DNA of 64,000 nt, from assembly GCF_045679555.1 (NCBI RefSeq), contig NC_092087.1, positions 80,884,085 to 80,948,084 on the forward strand, read 5' to 3'. Each line of letters begins with the position of its first letter. Positions within the stretch are counted from its first letter, which is position 1. The notes beneath the pieces were generated by a model. It was not told the DNA's origin, did no database searches, and saw nothing but the letters and a program-made list of their open reading frames with translations. The DNA comes from Salvelinus alpinus (lineage: Eukaryota; Chordata; Actinopteri; Salmoniformes; Salmonidae). This document shows, one piece after another, positions 40,982 to 52,505 of this stretch. A program made the translations under genes and the position numbers.

Positions 40982-42083
40982 GGTCCTTCTCCAACCCACT
41001 GTCCAGCTCTTATAACCTCTGGTCCTTCTCCAGCCCACTGTCCAGCTCTTATAACCTCTGGTCCATCTCCAACCCACTGTCCAGCTCTTATAACGTCTGG
41101 TCCTTCTCCAACCCACTGTCCAGCTCTTATAACCTCTGATCCTTCTCCAACCCACTGTCCAGCTCTTATAACCTCTGGTCCTTCTCCAACCCACTGTTCA
41201 GCTCTTATAACCTCTGGTCCTCCAGCCCACTGTCCAGCTCTTATAACCTCTGATCCTTCTCCAACCCACTGTCCAGCTCTTATAACCTCTGGTCCTTCTC
41301 CAACCCACTGTCCAGCTCTTATAACCTCTGATCCTTCTCCAACCCACTGTCCAGCTCTTATAACCTCTGGTCCTTCTCCAACCCACTGTCCAGCTCTTAT
41401 AACCTCTGATCCTTCTCCAACCCAATGTTCAGCTCTTATAACCTCTAGTCCTTCTCCAACCCACTGTTCAGCTCTTATAACCTCTGGTCCTTCTCCAACC
41501 CACTGTTCAGCTCTTATAACCTCTGGTCCTTCTCCAACCCACTGTCCAGCTCTTATAACCTCTGGTCCTTCTCCAACCCACTGTTCAGCTCTTATAACCT
41601 CTGGTCCTTCTCCAACCCACTGTCCAGCTCTTATAACATCTGGTCCTTCTCCAACCCACTGTCCAGCTCTTATAACCTCTGGTCCTCCAACCTACTGTTC
41701 AGCTCTTATAACCTCTGGTCCTTCTCCAACCCACTGTTCAGCTCTTATAACATCTGGTCCTTCTCCAACCCACTGTCCAGCTCTTATAACCTCTGGTCCT
41801 CCAGCCCACTGTCCAGCTCTTATAACCTCTGGTCCTTCTCCAACCCACTGTCCAGCTCTTATAACCTCTGGTCCTTCTCCAACCCACTGTCCAGCTCTTA
41901 AAACCTCTGGTCTCTCCAACCCACTGTTCAGCTCTTATAACCTCTGGTCTCTCCAGCCCACTGTCCAGCTCTTATAACCTCTGGTCCTTCTCCAACCCAC
42001 TGTCCAGCTCTTATAACCTCTGGTCCTTCGCCAACCCACTGTCCAGCTCTTATAACCTTTGGTCCTTCTCCAACCCACTGTTC
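40982..42083. repeat. 39-bp minisatellite, about 28 copies
   Basis: Unit TTCTCCAACCCACTGTCCAG followed by CTCTTATAACCTCTGGTCC, 39 bp. Variants are GTTCAG/GTCCAG, CTGATCC/CTGGTCC and several 3-6 bp deletions of TTCTCC. Because 39 is divisible by 3, Arg/Trp-rich 13-residue frames stay open on the minus strand. These are repeat artefacts. Confidence 0.96.
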
Positions 42084-42205
42084 AGTGACTAACAACATTA
42101 ATCTAGTCAGTTATACCATCGGGTCATGTGAACGCTCCAGCGCCAGCTCCTCAGTATAGGCCAGTAATTAGAAACAGTGTGTCAGCCTAATACTGCTAAA
42201 TGCAT

Positions 42206-42383
<178 letters not shown>

Positions 42384-42868
42384 TCCTATTTTCCCACGGT
42401 AACACCAACCCAAATGCTCCTGTGATCTGCCCGGTTCCATTAAGATGGATTACTCCCCTTTACATAATCATCTTAAACTGATTAATACGGTGTGGGAGAC
42501 TTGTGGAAGGTGACTTTTGTTCATCTCAGAGGCATATTTCTATTCTGTCTAAAAGCCATATGAGGGTAGAGTATTGTCCATCTCTCCAGTGGCTCCTGGG
42601 GACAACAGGCCCCATTAGGACTTAGCAGTTTTCTCTCTTTCTAAGACGTTACCTCATTGTGAGTTTCCTTATTAGGGTTGTGAAGGGCACTTTAAGACCA
42701 CACTGTGGCAGGATAGGAGTCGGTGTTAAGGAGGATTGGAATCAACACTGTAACAGACAAGCATGTGGTGCTGAAATGATAAGGAATTGGAGTTGAACAG
42801 AGTGTGACTTGCCTCCTATATTCTAGTTGAACTCTTGCTAACGTTAATTTTGGGTGTGCATGCACGCA

Positions 42869-43016
<148 letters not shown>

Positions 43017-43502
43017 TACACACCCTCACACACACAGTAGCGGTCTGCAGAGATCCTGTACCAGTTAACAATAGCGGTCCGGGATAGTACTCTAGCTACT
43101 GCAGAGGCCATTTGACACCTCCTTTATGAAGAGACGCAGTGCGCAGGGCTGGCTGCATAATGAAACACAACCCTGGCTGGAACAGTACAGGGACTATACA
43201 GTGTTCATCATTTGGGCCTGTACCCTGGTTACAATACACAGCCGTAGTTCTGGTTAAAAATACAAGGATTACAATATGTGTTGTTCCCCAGATAAAACAG
43301 CTCTGTTATAACCTCCTTTATGACTAAGACATGTGACATCCTGTATCATTAGAAACATCACTACATTTTCACTAAAAATACAAACAAAAAATAAAAAAAG
43401 TGTTTTGTGCAAGTTATGGTTGTCCATAAAGCCAGTCTCTTCAGTAAGCAGATACAGCCAGCGAAGGGTAAGTCGAGTACTGAATTCAAATACCAGGCAG
43501 CC

Positions 43503-43680
<178 letters not shown>

Positions 43681-43778
43681 AAGGGGTGGCGTAAACTCTA
43701 ATAACTAAATAACTGCCCCTTTTTACCTTATATGGCCAGGAGACATCCTGCTCTGATCATGTGATTTCCTGTATGATT

Positions 43779-43788
43779 GAAAACGAAA
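43779..43788 (+). promoter_or_regulatory. Putative ISRE/IRF site upstream of gig2-like gene
   Basis: GAAAACGAAA is an exact match to the interferon-stimulated response element core GAAANNGAAA. It lies ~400 bp before the chosen start codon of the Gig2-like gene and in the same orientation. Gig2 genes are known interferon-induced genes in fish, so position and identity agree. Binding is not shown. Confidence 0.6.
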
Positions 43789-43963
43789 GGAGGACAGATA
43801 ACTTCTATTTACATTCCTTTTACCGGTAACAACTTCATTTGGTGTAGAATAATCTGTCTGGTGAATCACTTTTACCTGTTCCTCCCTTTAGAGATCAACA
43901 TCGATCTGTCATTAGGTGACCTAACTAATATACTGTATAACCATATACCTTGGACGTTTTTTG

Positions 43964-44148
43964 GTGAGTATTTTATCCAACTTAACCTTTTCAAATTGCA
44001 TCTGTTATATACTCTGTTTTGATATACTGTAGGTAAAACGTAGTTTATTTCCTTCCATATATATATATTACCTAGTCAGACTAATTTTCCCCTTTCTTAC
44101 TCGTCCAGTCCTGCAGTATTGTGCATTAACACACTTATTTGTGGTCAG
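43964..44148 (+). other. Possible intron upstream of the gig2-like coding exon
   Basis: A good donor (TTG|GTGAGTA, intron starting 43964) and an acceptor (TTTGTGGTCAG, ending 44148) would join a 5' exon downstream of the ISRE to the coding exon. The exon upstream shows no ATG in the matching frame, so it would be untranslated. The acceptor lacks a strong pyrimidine tract. Inference only. Confidence 0.35.
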
Positions 44149-44177
44149 GGAGGGAATTCCTTAACATTGTGGAGGAT

Positions 44178-45308
44178 ATGGCCATGAGGGGAGGAGATTA
44201 CTTCAATACTTCTGCTGGGGCACGAAGAATGAGTCTGTCAGGGCCACGGAATGGCAGAACCTACATCATGTACCATGGCACCTCTTGGTGGGCTGCACAG
44301 AAAATCATGGCTAAAGGTTTTTGTCCGTCCAAGCGTGGCATGTTGGGCCAGGGTGTGTATCTAAGCCGGGACCTGGAGAAGGCTAGTAGATACCCCCTGG
44401 ACCTCACTGAACACCAGAAGGTTGTCATCAAAGTTGAAGTCAATGTGGGGAAGGTGAAAAAAATAGACCTCAAAGGCCACCCTTTGCAGAAGACGTGGCG
44501 TGACGAAGGTTACGACTCAGCCTGGGTTCCTCCTAACTGTGGCATGGTGAAGAGTGGTTTAGAAGAGAACTGTGTCTGGGACCCAAAACGCATTACTGTT
44601 TTAGACACTTTCAAATCAAAAACAGAACCCACCTTACAAAATGAGGACACTGATGAGGAAGAAGAGGAGGAAGAGGATGAAAAGGACACTGGGGAGGAAG
44701 AGGAGGAAGAGGGGGTGGAGGGAGAGGAGGAGGATTATGAGGAAGAGGGGGTTGATGAAGAGGAGGAGGAGGATTCAGTGGAAGAGGGGGTTGATGAAGA
44801 GAAGGAGGAGGAGAATTTTGAGAAAGAAGGGGTGGAGGGAGAGGAGGAGGATTATGAGGAAGAGGAGGAAGCAGATGGGGACACTGAGGAGGAGGAGGAT
44901 GAGGAGGGAGAGGAAGTGACGGAGGAGGAAGCATATGGGGACACGGAGGAGGAGGAGGAAGAGGGGGTGGAAGGAGAGGAGGGGGATTATGAGGAAGAGG
45001 GGGCTGATGAAGAGGAGGAGGGGGATTCTGAGGAGGAGGGGTTTGATGAAGAGGAGGAGGAGGAGGAGGATTTTGAGAAAGAAGGGGTGGAGGGAGAGGA
45101 GGAGGATTATGAGGAAGAGGAGGAAGCAGATGGGGACACTGAGGAGGAGGAGGATGATGATGGAGAGGAAGTGACGGAGGAGGAAGCGGATGGGGACACT
45201 GAGGAGGAGGAGGAGGAGGAAGAGGGGGTGGAAGGAGAGGAGGAGGATTCTGAGGAAGAGGGGGTTGATGAAGAGGAGGAGGAGGATTCTGAGGAAGAGA
45301 GGGGTTGA
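44178..45308 (+). CDS. gig2: Gig2-like PARP-fold protein with acidic tail
   Basis: Residues ~28-145 (counted from the ATG at 44178) match the fish Gig2 family, interferon-induced antiviral proteins resembling the PARP ADP-ribosyltransferase domain. Seen are TYIMYHGTS (His33), GQGVYLSRDLEKASRYP (Tyr61), GHPLQKTW, DSAWVPPNCGMV and LEENCVWDPKRI (Glu130 at the position of the PARP catalytic Glu). The H-Y-E triad thus seems kept; activity is not shown. The rest of the 376 codons is a Glu/Asp tail in ~85-residue repeats, which ordinary short Gig2 proteins lack as far as I know. The open frame extends upstream to 44139 but without an ATG. I chose 44178 (GAT ATG G context); 44184 is an alternative. 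The stop at 45308 follows a one-base insertion. An ISRE lies upstream and AATAAA at 46292. Confidence 0.8.
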   Translation: MAMRGGDYFNTSAGARRMSLSGPRNGRTYIMYHGTSWWAAQKIMAKGFCPSKRGMLGQGVYLSRDLEKASRYPLDLTEHQKVVIKVEVNVGKVKKIDLKGHPLQKTWRDEGYDSAWVPPNCGMVKSGLEENCVWDPKRITVLDTFKSKTEPTLQNEDTDEEEEEEEDEKDTGEEEEEEGVEGEEEDYEEEGVDEEEEEDSVEEGVDEEKEEENFEKEGVEGEEEDYEEEEEADGDTEEEEDEEGEEVTEEEAYGDTEEEEEEGVEGEEGDYEEEGADEEEEGDSEEEGFDEEEEEEEDFEKEGVEGEEEDYEEEEEADGDTEEEEDDDGEEVTEEEADGDTEEEEEEEEGVEGEEEDSEEEGVDEEEEEDSEEERG

Positions 45309-45925
45309 TGAAGAGGAGGAGGAGGAGGATTTTGAGAAAGAAGGGGTGGAGGGAGAGGAGGAGGATTATGAGGAAGAGGAGGAAGCAGATGGGGACACTG
45401 AGGAGGAGGAGGATGAAGAGGGAGAGGAAGTGACGGAGGAGGAAGCGGATGGGGACACTGAGGAGGAGGAGGAGGAGGAGGGGGTGGAAGGAGAGGAGGA
45501 TTATGAGGAAGAGGGGGTTGATGAAGAGGAGGAGGAGGATTCTGAGGAAGAGGGGGTTGATGAAGAGGAGGAGGATTTTGAGAAAGAAGGGGTGGAGGGA
45601 GAGGAGGAGGATTATGAGGAAGAGGAGGAAGCAGATGGGGACACAGGAGGGGGAGGATGAAGAGGGAGAGGAAGTGACGGAGGAGGAAGCGGATGGGGAC
45701 ACTGAGGAGGAGGGGGAGGAGGAGGAGGAGGAGGAGGAGGAGGAGGAGGAGGAGGAGGAAGGAGAGGAAGAGAAGGAGGAGGAAGCGGATGGGGACACTG
45801 AGGAGGAGGAGGAGGAGGAGGAAGGAGAGGAAGAGAAAGAGGAGGAAGCGGATGGGGACACTGAGGAGGAGGAGGAGGGGGACACTGAGGAGGATTATGA
45901 AGAAGAGGAGGAGGACTCATGGTGA
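44640..45925 (+). repeat. Acidic coding minisatellite, ~255-bp units, frameshifted
   Basis: GAGGAG-rich DNA with higher-order units whose GGGGGTGGA landmark recurs at 44711, 44963, 45224 and 45480 (252, 261 and 256 bp apart). Each encodes blocks such as EGVEGEEEDYEEE, GVDEEEEEDS, FEKEGVEGEEEDY and ADGDTEEEE. At ~45300 an extra A (GAAGAGAGGGG against GAAGAGGGGG elsewhere) shifts the frame and stops it at 45308. The acidic reading continues in the second frame to ~45660, where GACACAGGAGGG replaces GACACTGAGGAGG. It continues in the third frame to a TGA at 45923 after EEEDSW. The ancestral tail probably ran to 45925. Confidence 0.85.
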
Positions 45926-46134
45926 AAATAAGCAGACTATTCTATGAACTCAGTGGTGTTTTTAATACATCTAATCTCTCTCTCTCAAGCTGAGGGACTG
46001 AAGTCACCATCATTGTAAAATGTTAGCTAATTTGTTGTTTTGGAAAAGTAATTTCTGTAGATGTTTACTTAATGTGATTCATTAATATTTGTCCCACAGG
46101 TGTGAGACATCATAATGGTCATGATTAGGGACAT

Positions 46135-46235
46135 GAGTTTTTCCTGACCACGATGGCCAGTGAAAACTCCAGGCTCTGGTTATGATACACAGATTTTGGG
46201 GCCCAATGTTGTTCCTGGTCAGGTACATCATACTT
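46135..46235. repeat. Short inverted-repeat dispersed sequence
   Basis: TTTTTCCTGACCA at ~46139 and the inverted TTCCTGGTCAGG at ~46213 bracket AACTCCAGGCTCTGGTTAT. The latter resembles 26497-26514 (ATCTAGGCTCTGGTTATAG). Two related copies in one window suggest a dispersed repeat. Family unknown. Confidence 0.4.
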
Positions 46236-46291
46236 GATATAAGTTGAAAGAAGACTGCAAGTGCTTCATATGTACTGTACAGCCAGAGGAT

Positions 46292-46297
46292 AATAAA
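46292..46297 (+). terminator. Candidate poly(A) signal downstream of the gig2-like gene
   Basis: AATAAA about 370 bp after the end of the acidic repeat, the first canonical hexamer noticed downstream on this strand. Use by the gene is inferred. Confidence 0.3.
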
Positions 46298-46448
46298 CAT
46301 GTTTTTGTACTTGTTGACCTTTGGTGGTTAAGGTATTACCATACCGATATCAGACATCAATATAACAACCATAGAAATATGGCTGAAAATACAGCTAAGC
46401 CTGTCGTCTATCTATGTATTCAGACATTATACTGTGTGTTACAATCTA

Positions 46449-46611
<163 letters not shown>

Positions 46612-48118
46612 GACCACATAGACTGTCTTGTAAGGAGGCTATTTGAAGTAATGGAGCATGTCAATGGAAGAAAATGTCAGATTAAATATTTATTTAAAGT
46701 ATTGCAGATCACATTCAATGCAGAGGTACAAAGGAAGTGGATTTGCTACAGCTGACACATTTGTCATGATTGTATTTTATTTAGCTTTGTGTTATTACAT
46801 GAAAATGAGTTTATATATTGAATCAACAAGAGCGGCTCAGTCAATTACTACAGTTATTTCATACTTGTTTGTGAAAGCATCACGACCGTGAACAATAACA
46901 ATCTGTCAATAATCTCTGGTGGACAGACCACGTAGACATACATGGTACCGTAGATCTGTCTTCATACTATGGCCATCGATAGCTAACGAGCAGCAGTAGT
47001 TATGTGTTGTTCATCACTGGTTATTTGGACAAATCACAATTTCGCAGGTGTTAAGCACCTTTCAAATTTCAGAAGGGTAGGGGACATTCGGCCCATAGAC
47101 TTGCCTGTAACTTTCAAAGAGAGAGGGCGATGCTCCTCATTCTAGCATCTCTTCATCTCTTCTCTCAACATTTCTGGACCCAGAATGTAATCGAACAACT
47201 GACCAATTACGTAAGACTTTAGTTTTGGGTGAACCCAGATTATTATTTCAATATCCTCATACAGTCCATCCATCAAGTAGAGTATTACCATTTTTCAAAA
47301 CTGGACTATGTTTAGCTACAGTGCCTGCATTATAATGTACCTCTCTGTAGTCACAAACCAATAAATGCAGGTATTGTAAACAGTAAAATGCCCAATCGAA
47401 GTAGCAAGCAGCAGTTATGGCAGAATTTACACCCTCACAAGGCAATAACAACTGTCTCTGGGTGGTTAAACAAATCAACCAATGAGAAATCAATACCAGA
47501 CTGGCTTGCAGTCAGGCGAAGCAGAGAGAGCTGCGTTCAAGAGAGGGCTGATAAGAGCTCTTATTCTGAGGGTCAGACGTACACACTTTTACATCCTCTC
47601 CTTAATGCATTTCTAATTAGACAATGGTGTAGGAACGATGGTTTGGAGAGAGCTGCGTTCAAGAGAGGGCCGATAAGTGCTCCTCTAGCAAGGGTCAGAC
47701 AATGTTACAAGACGTACAACTTATTGTTAATGCTTTTGTAATGAGGAAATAGTGTAGGAACTATTATGGTTGGTTGTGCACCCTTCAGAGACACCACATA
47801 GACATGGCTCTTGACACGCGAGCCTTTTCTTCTAATGCAGTCTCGAGAATATTCAACAATAACATCCATAATAATGCCTTATTTGAAAAACTAAAATATC
47901 TTATTTGGCAATATACTCAACTTAAATGTAATACATTTATTTGACTGTTATTGTCTTGGGAGAAGGGGTATATTTATCCTGTCTACTTCTGTCTAATAGC
48001 ACATACAGAATAACCCTCTGGAGTGAAATATAATAGAATAATAGAATCTATGAGCTCTAGCTCTATGTGGCAGGCTGGTGGATTCATTCCTGTTCTACTG
48101 TTAGAACCTCTACAAATA
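46612..48118. other. Non-coding stretch with a ~120-bp duplication
   Basis: GAGAGAGCTGCGTTCAAGAG occurs at ~47524 and again at ~47646, each followed by GAGGGC(T/C)GATAAG, GGGTCAGAC and later TAATGC and GTGTAGGAAC. This is an imperfect tandem duplication with a ~120-bp period. No coding exon recognised. Confidence 0.55.
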
Positions 48119-49335
48119 GAAAAACCAAGCCATGAGGTCGAAGTAATTATCCGTAGAGCTCCGAAACAGCATTGTGTCGAGGCACAGATCTGGGGAAGGG
48201 TACCAAAACATTTCTGAAGCATTGAAGGTCCCCAAGAACACAGTGGTCTCCATCACTGTTAAATGGAAGAAGTTTGGAACCACAAAGACTCTTCCTAGAG
48301 CTGGCCGCCCGGCCAAACTGAGCAATCGTGGGAGAAGGGCCTTGGTCAGGGAGGTGACCAAGAATCCGATGGTCACTCTGACAGAGCTCTAGAGTTCCTC
48401 TGTGGAGATGGGAGAACCTTCCAGAAGGACAACCATCTCTGAAGCACTCCACCAATCAGACCTTTATGGTAGAGTGGCCAGACAGAAGCCACTCTTCAAT
48501 AAAAGGCACATGACAGCCCTCTTGGAGTTTGCCAAAAGGCACCTAAAGACACTCAGACCATGAGAAACAAGATTCTCTGGTCTGATGAAACCAAGATTGA
48601 ACTCTTTGGCCTGAATGCCAAGCATCGCATCTGGAGGAAACCTGGCACCATCCCTACAATGAAGCATGGTGGTGGCAGCATCATGCTGTGGGGATGTTTT
48701 TCAGCGGCAGGGACTGGGAGACTAGTCAGGATCTAGGCAAAGATGAACTGAGCAAAGTACAAGGAGATCCTTGATGAAAACCTGCTCCAGAGTGCTCAGG
48801 TCCACAGACTTGGGTCAAGGTTCACCTTCCAACAGGACAACAACCCTAAGCGCACAGCCAAGACAACACAAGAGTGTATTCGGGACAGGTCTCTGAATGT
48901 CCTTGAGCGGCCCAGCCAGAGCCCGGACTTGAACCCAATCAAACATCTCTGGAGCGACTTGCAAATAGCAGTGCAGCAACGCTCCCCATCCAACTTGACA
49001 GAGCTTGAGAGCATCTGCAGAGAAGAATGGGAGAAACTCCCCAAATACAGGTGTGCCAATCTTGTAGTGTCATACCCAAGAATAACCAATGCTGTAATCA
49101 CTGCCAAAAATGCTTCAACAAAGTACTGAGTAAAGGATCTGAATACTTATGTAAATGTAATATTTCAATTTTTAATCATTTTAAATTAGCCCAAAATTCT
49201 AAAAACCAGTTTTTTCTTTGTCATTGTGGAGTATTGTGTGTAGATTGATGAGGGGAAAAAACGATTTAATCAATTTTAGAATAAGGATGAACGTAACAAA
49301 ATGTCAAGGGGTCTGAATACTTTCTGAAGGCACCG
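48119..49335 (+). mobile_element. Tc1-like transposon, lineage B, 5'-truncated copy
   Basis: The same lineage as the element at 14.9 kb. The 3' terminus (CAAGGGGTCTGAATACTTTC, then TGAAGGCACCG) ends before a TA at 49336-49337. The left terminus is missing: homology starts just before the transposase ATG. It carries a nearly complete transposase relic. Confidence 0.88.
48132..49129 (+). pseudogene. Tc1-like transposase pseudogene, near full length
   Basis: Homology starts at an ATG (48132) and ends at TGA (49127-49129), giving the ~330-codon length normal for the family. The N-terminal HTH and GRPAKLSNRGRRALV motif are visible. The catalytic region reads ILWSDETKIELFG (first Asp), [26 protein letters not shown] (second Asp) and SPDLNPIKHLWSDL (third acidic position region). 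Frameshifts near 48195 and 48390-48560 and stops at about 48735-48750 break the frame, so it is inactive. The catalytic part is better preserved than in the 15-kb and 57-kb copies. Confidence 0.87.
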
Positions 49336-49372
49336 TACAATCTAGCTGCGTAGCAGATTCCCTCGTCTGCAT

Positions 49373-50663
49373 TCTGTGTGGATCTGTGGCTCTGCTGCTT
49401 GTTCAGGAGAATCTATGTGTATCTGAGACTCTACTGCTAGTTCAGGAGAATCTGTGTGGATCTGTGGCTCTACTGCTTGTTCAGGAGAATCTATGTGGAT
49501 CTGAGACTCTACTGCTAGTTCAGGAGAATCTATGTGGATCTGAGACTCTACTGCTAGTTCAGGAGAATCTATGTGGATCTGAGACTCTACTGCTAGTTCA
49601 GGAGAATCTATGTGGATCTGAGGCTCTACTGCTAGTTCAGGAGAATCTGTGTGGATCTGTGGCTCTACTGCTTGTTCAGGAGAATCTGTGTGGACCTGTG
49701 GCACTACTGCTAGTTCAGGAGAATCTATGTGGATCTGAGACTCTACTGCTAGTTCAGGAGAATCTGTGTGGATCTGTGGCTCTACTGCTTGTTCAGGAGA
49801 ATCTGTGTGGATCTGTGGCTCTACTGCTAGTTCAGGAGAATCTATGTGGATCTGAGACTCTACTGCTAGTTCAGGTTAATCTGTGTGGATCTGTGGCTCT
49901 ACTGCTGGTTCAGGTTAATATGTGTGGATCTGAGGCTCTACTGCTAATTCAGGAGAATCTATGTGGATCTGTGGCTCTACTGCTAGTTCAGGTGAATCTG
50001 TGTGGATCTGTGGCTCTACTGCTAATTCAGGAGAATCTGTGTGGATCTGTGGCTCTACTGCTAGTTCAGGAGAATCTGTGCGGATCTGTGGCTCTACTGC
50101 TAGTTCAGGAGAATCTGTGCGGATCTGTGGCTCTACTGCTAGTTCAGGTTAATCTGTGTGGATCTGTGGCTCTACTGCTAGTTCAGGTTAATCTGTGTGG
50201 ATCTGAGGCTCTACTGCTAGTTCAGGAGAATCTGTGTGGATCTGAGGCTCTACTGCTAGTTCAGGTTAATCTGTGTGGATCTGAGGCTCTACTGCTAGTT
50301 CAGGAGAATCTGTGTGGATCTGAGGCTCTACTGCTAGTTCAGGTTAATCTGTGTGGATCTGAGGCTCTACTGCTAGTTCAGGTTAATCTGTGTGGATCTG
50401 AGGCTCTACTGCTAGTTCAGGAGAATCTGTGTGGATCTGTGGCTCTACTGCTAGTTCAGGTTAATCTGTGTGGATCTGAGGCTCTACTGCTAGTTCAGGT
50501 TAATCTGTGTGGATCTGAGGCTCTACTGCTAGTTCAGGAGAATCTGTGTGGATCTGAGGCTCTACTGCTAGTTCAGGTTAATCTGTGTGGATCTGAGGCT
50601 CTACTGCTAGTTCAGGAGAATCTGTGTGGATCTGTGGCTCTACTGCTAGTTCAGGTTAATCTC
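49373..50663. repeat. 39-bp minisatellite, about 33 copies
   Basis: Unit TCTGTGTGGATCTGTGGCTC followed by TACTGCTAGTTCAGGAGAA, 39 bp. Variants are GAGAA/GTTAA, TGTGTGG/TATGTGG, GTGGCTC/GAGACTC/GAGGCTC. On the + strand one frame is open for 431 codons (49386-50681), reading a 13-residue Leu/Val/Ser-rich repeat. Two other frames are open for shorter runs (49961-50152 +, 49342-49704 -). No exon signals support translation, so I annotate it as a repeat. Confidence 0.95.
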
Positions 50664-51164
<501 letters not shown>

Positions 51165-51244
51165 GTGTCCTCAGTAGCCTGACAGCGGTAAGGTATAGAC
51201 CCACAGATCACCTCTCACTGTCACCCAGAGAGCTCCAAATCAGT

Positions 51245-51246
<2 letters not shown>

Positions 51247-51317
<71 letters not shown>
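51247..51317. repeat. (AC)n microsatellite
   Basis: Uninterrupted AC tract of about 70 bp. Confidence 0.96.
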
Positions 51318-51320
<3 letters not shown>

Positions 51321-51326
51321 AATTAA

Positions 51327-51456
51327 CAGTTAATTAACATTGTATCATTTCAGCGATAATTATTTAATTGAATAATAATTTAACAACAGTTAAACAGTTA
51401 ATTAACATTGTATCATTTCAGCGATAATTATTTAATTGAATAATAATTTAACAACA
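51327..51456. repeat. Perfect 62-bp direct duplication, 68-bp period
   Basis: CAGTTAATTAACATTGTATC...TTTAACAACA at 51327-51388 and again at 51395-51456, with no difference seen. AT-rich, immediately after an AC array. Confidence 0.9.
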
Positions 51457-51689
51457 CAGTCAAATGAAATGTCACACCCTCCTCTTCAAGACTAATCCTG
51501 ACCTATTCCTCCCCCATTGAGAACAATGTTTCATTGACCTTCTGGAGTAGCCATTTACATATCCAGCTTTATGACGTCTAACCTCATCATGGCTGGGTTC
51601 ATTGTCCTGGAGCTGACGGCTCCTTCTGACATCTCTGTTATCACCATGGTAATTAGGAGGATGGTTGGATGTGTTGCAATGTGGAAATG

Positions 51690-51875
51690 ATGTTGCAAGC
51701 AATGGCTTGTTTTTTGTGTGTGTTATTTCTTACATTATTAGCCCAGAAAATGTTTTGTGTTATTACATACAGCCGGAAACAACTTTTGGATATCAGAGCG
51801 GCGGTAACTCATCAGCATTATGACCACGAATACAACTTTCCCGAATTGGATCCTTTGTTCGTACCTTCCAGGGTA
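51690..51875 (+). pseudogene. LINE ORF2 start fragment
   Basis: The frame reads SRKQLLDIRAAVTHQHYDHE then YNFPELDPLFVP. I recognise this as the first part of ORF2 of a LINE common in salmonids, upstream of its endonuclease. It breaks off at ~51870 and is followed by inverted 3'-end sequence instead of the endonuclease. Confidence 0.65.
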
Positions 51876-52505
51876 CGTCACATACACATGGTTAGCAGAT
51901 GTTAATGCGAGTGTAGCGAAATTTTATTTTATTTTATTTTATTTCACCTTTATTTAACCAGGTAGGCAAGTTGAGAACACGTTCTCATTTACAATTGCGA
52001 CCTGGCCAAGATAAAGCAAAGCAGTTCGATACATACAACAACACATAGTTACACATGGAGTAGAACAAACATACAGTCAATAATACAGTGAAAAATAAGT
52101 CTATATACAATGTGAGCAAGTGAGGTGAGATAAGGGAGGTGAAAGAAATGCTTGTGCTTCTAGTTCCAACAATGCAGTAATAACCAACGAGTAATCTAAC
52201 CTAACAATTCCACAACTACTACCTTATACACACAAGTGTAAAGGGATAAAGAATATGTACATAAAGATATATGAATGAGTGATGGTACAGAACGGCATAG
52301 GCAAGATGCAGTAGATGGTATAGAGTACAGTATATACATATGAGATGAGTAATGTAGGGTATGTAAACATAAAAGTGCATAGTTTAAAGTGGCTAGTGAT
52401 ACATGTAGTACATAAAGATGGCAAGATGCAGAAGATGATAAAGAGTACAGTATATACATATACATTATATTAAGTGGCATTGTTTAAAGTGGCTAGTGAT
52501 ACATT
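51876..52505 (-). mobile_element. Inverted LINE 3'-end segment
   Basis: GTCACATACACATGGTTAGC then AGATGTTAATGCGAGTGTAGCGAA is the reverse complement of the terminal region of the LINE seen forward at 52506-52790 (CATTTCGCTACACCCGCAAT then AACATCTGCTAAAT). It continues (after the insert at 51922-52144) as TGCTTGTGCTTCTAGTTCC and holds two related ~130-bp blocks ending AAAGTGGCTAGTGATACAT. Confidence 0.7.
51922..52144 (-). mobile_element. Retroposon nested in the inverted LINE segment
   Basis: Begins TTTTATTTTATTTTATTTTA, the reverse complement of a (TAAAA)n tail, then TTTCACCTTTATTTAACCAG and GGTAGGCAAGTTGAGAACAC, a very common teleost dispersed repeat. It interrupts GTGTAGCGAAA|TGCTTGTG. GAAA is present at both junctions (51918-51921, 52145-52148) as a possible target duplication. 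Confidence 0.75.

Noticed and set aside
44139-44177. Start of the Gig2-like CDS at 44139
   Set aside because: The codon there is TTG, not ATG. The frame merely remains open upstream, perhaps across a splice acceptor.
44611-45885. 424-codon Ser/Pro/Leu-rich minus-strand frame
   Set aside because: Antisense shadow of the GAGGAG-rich acidic tail of the Gig2-like gene.
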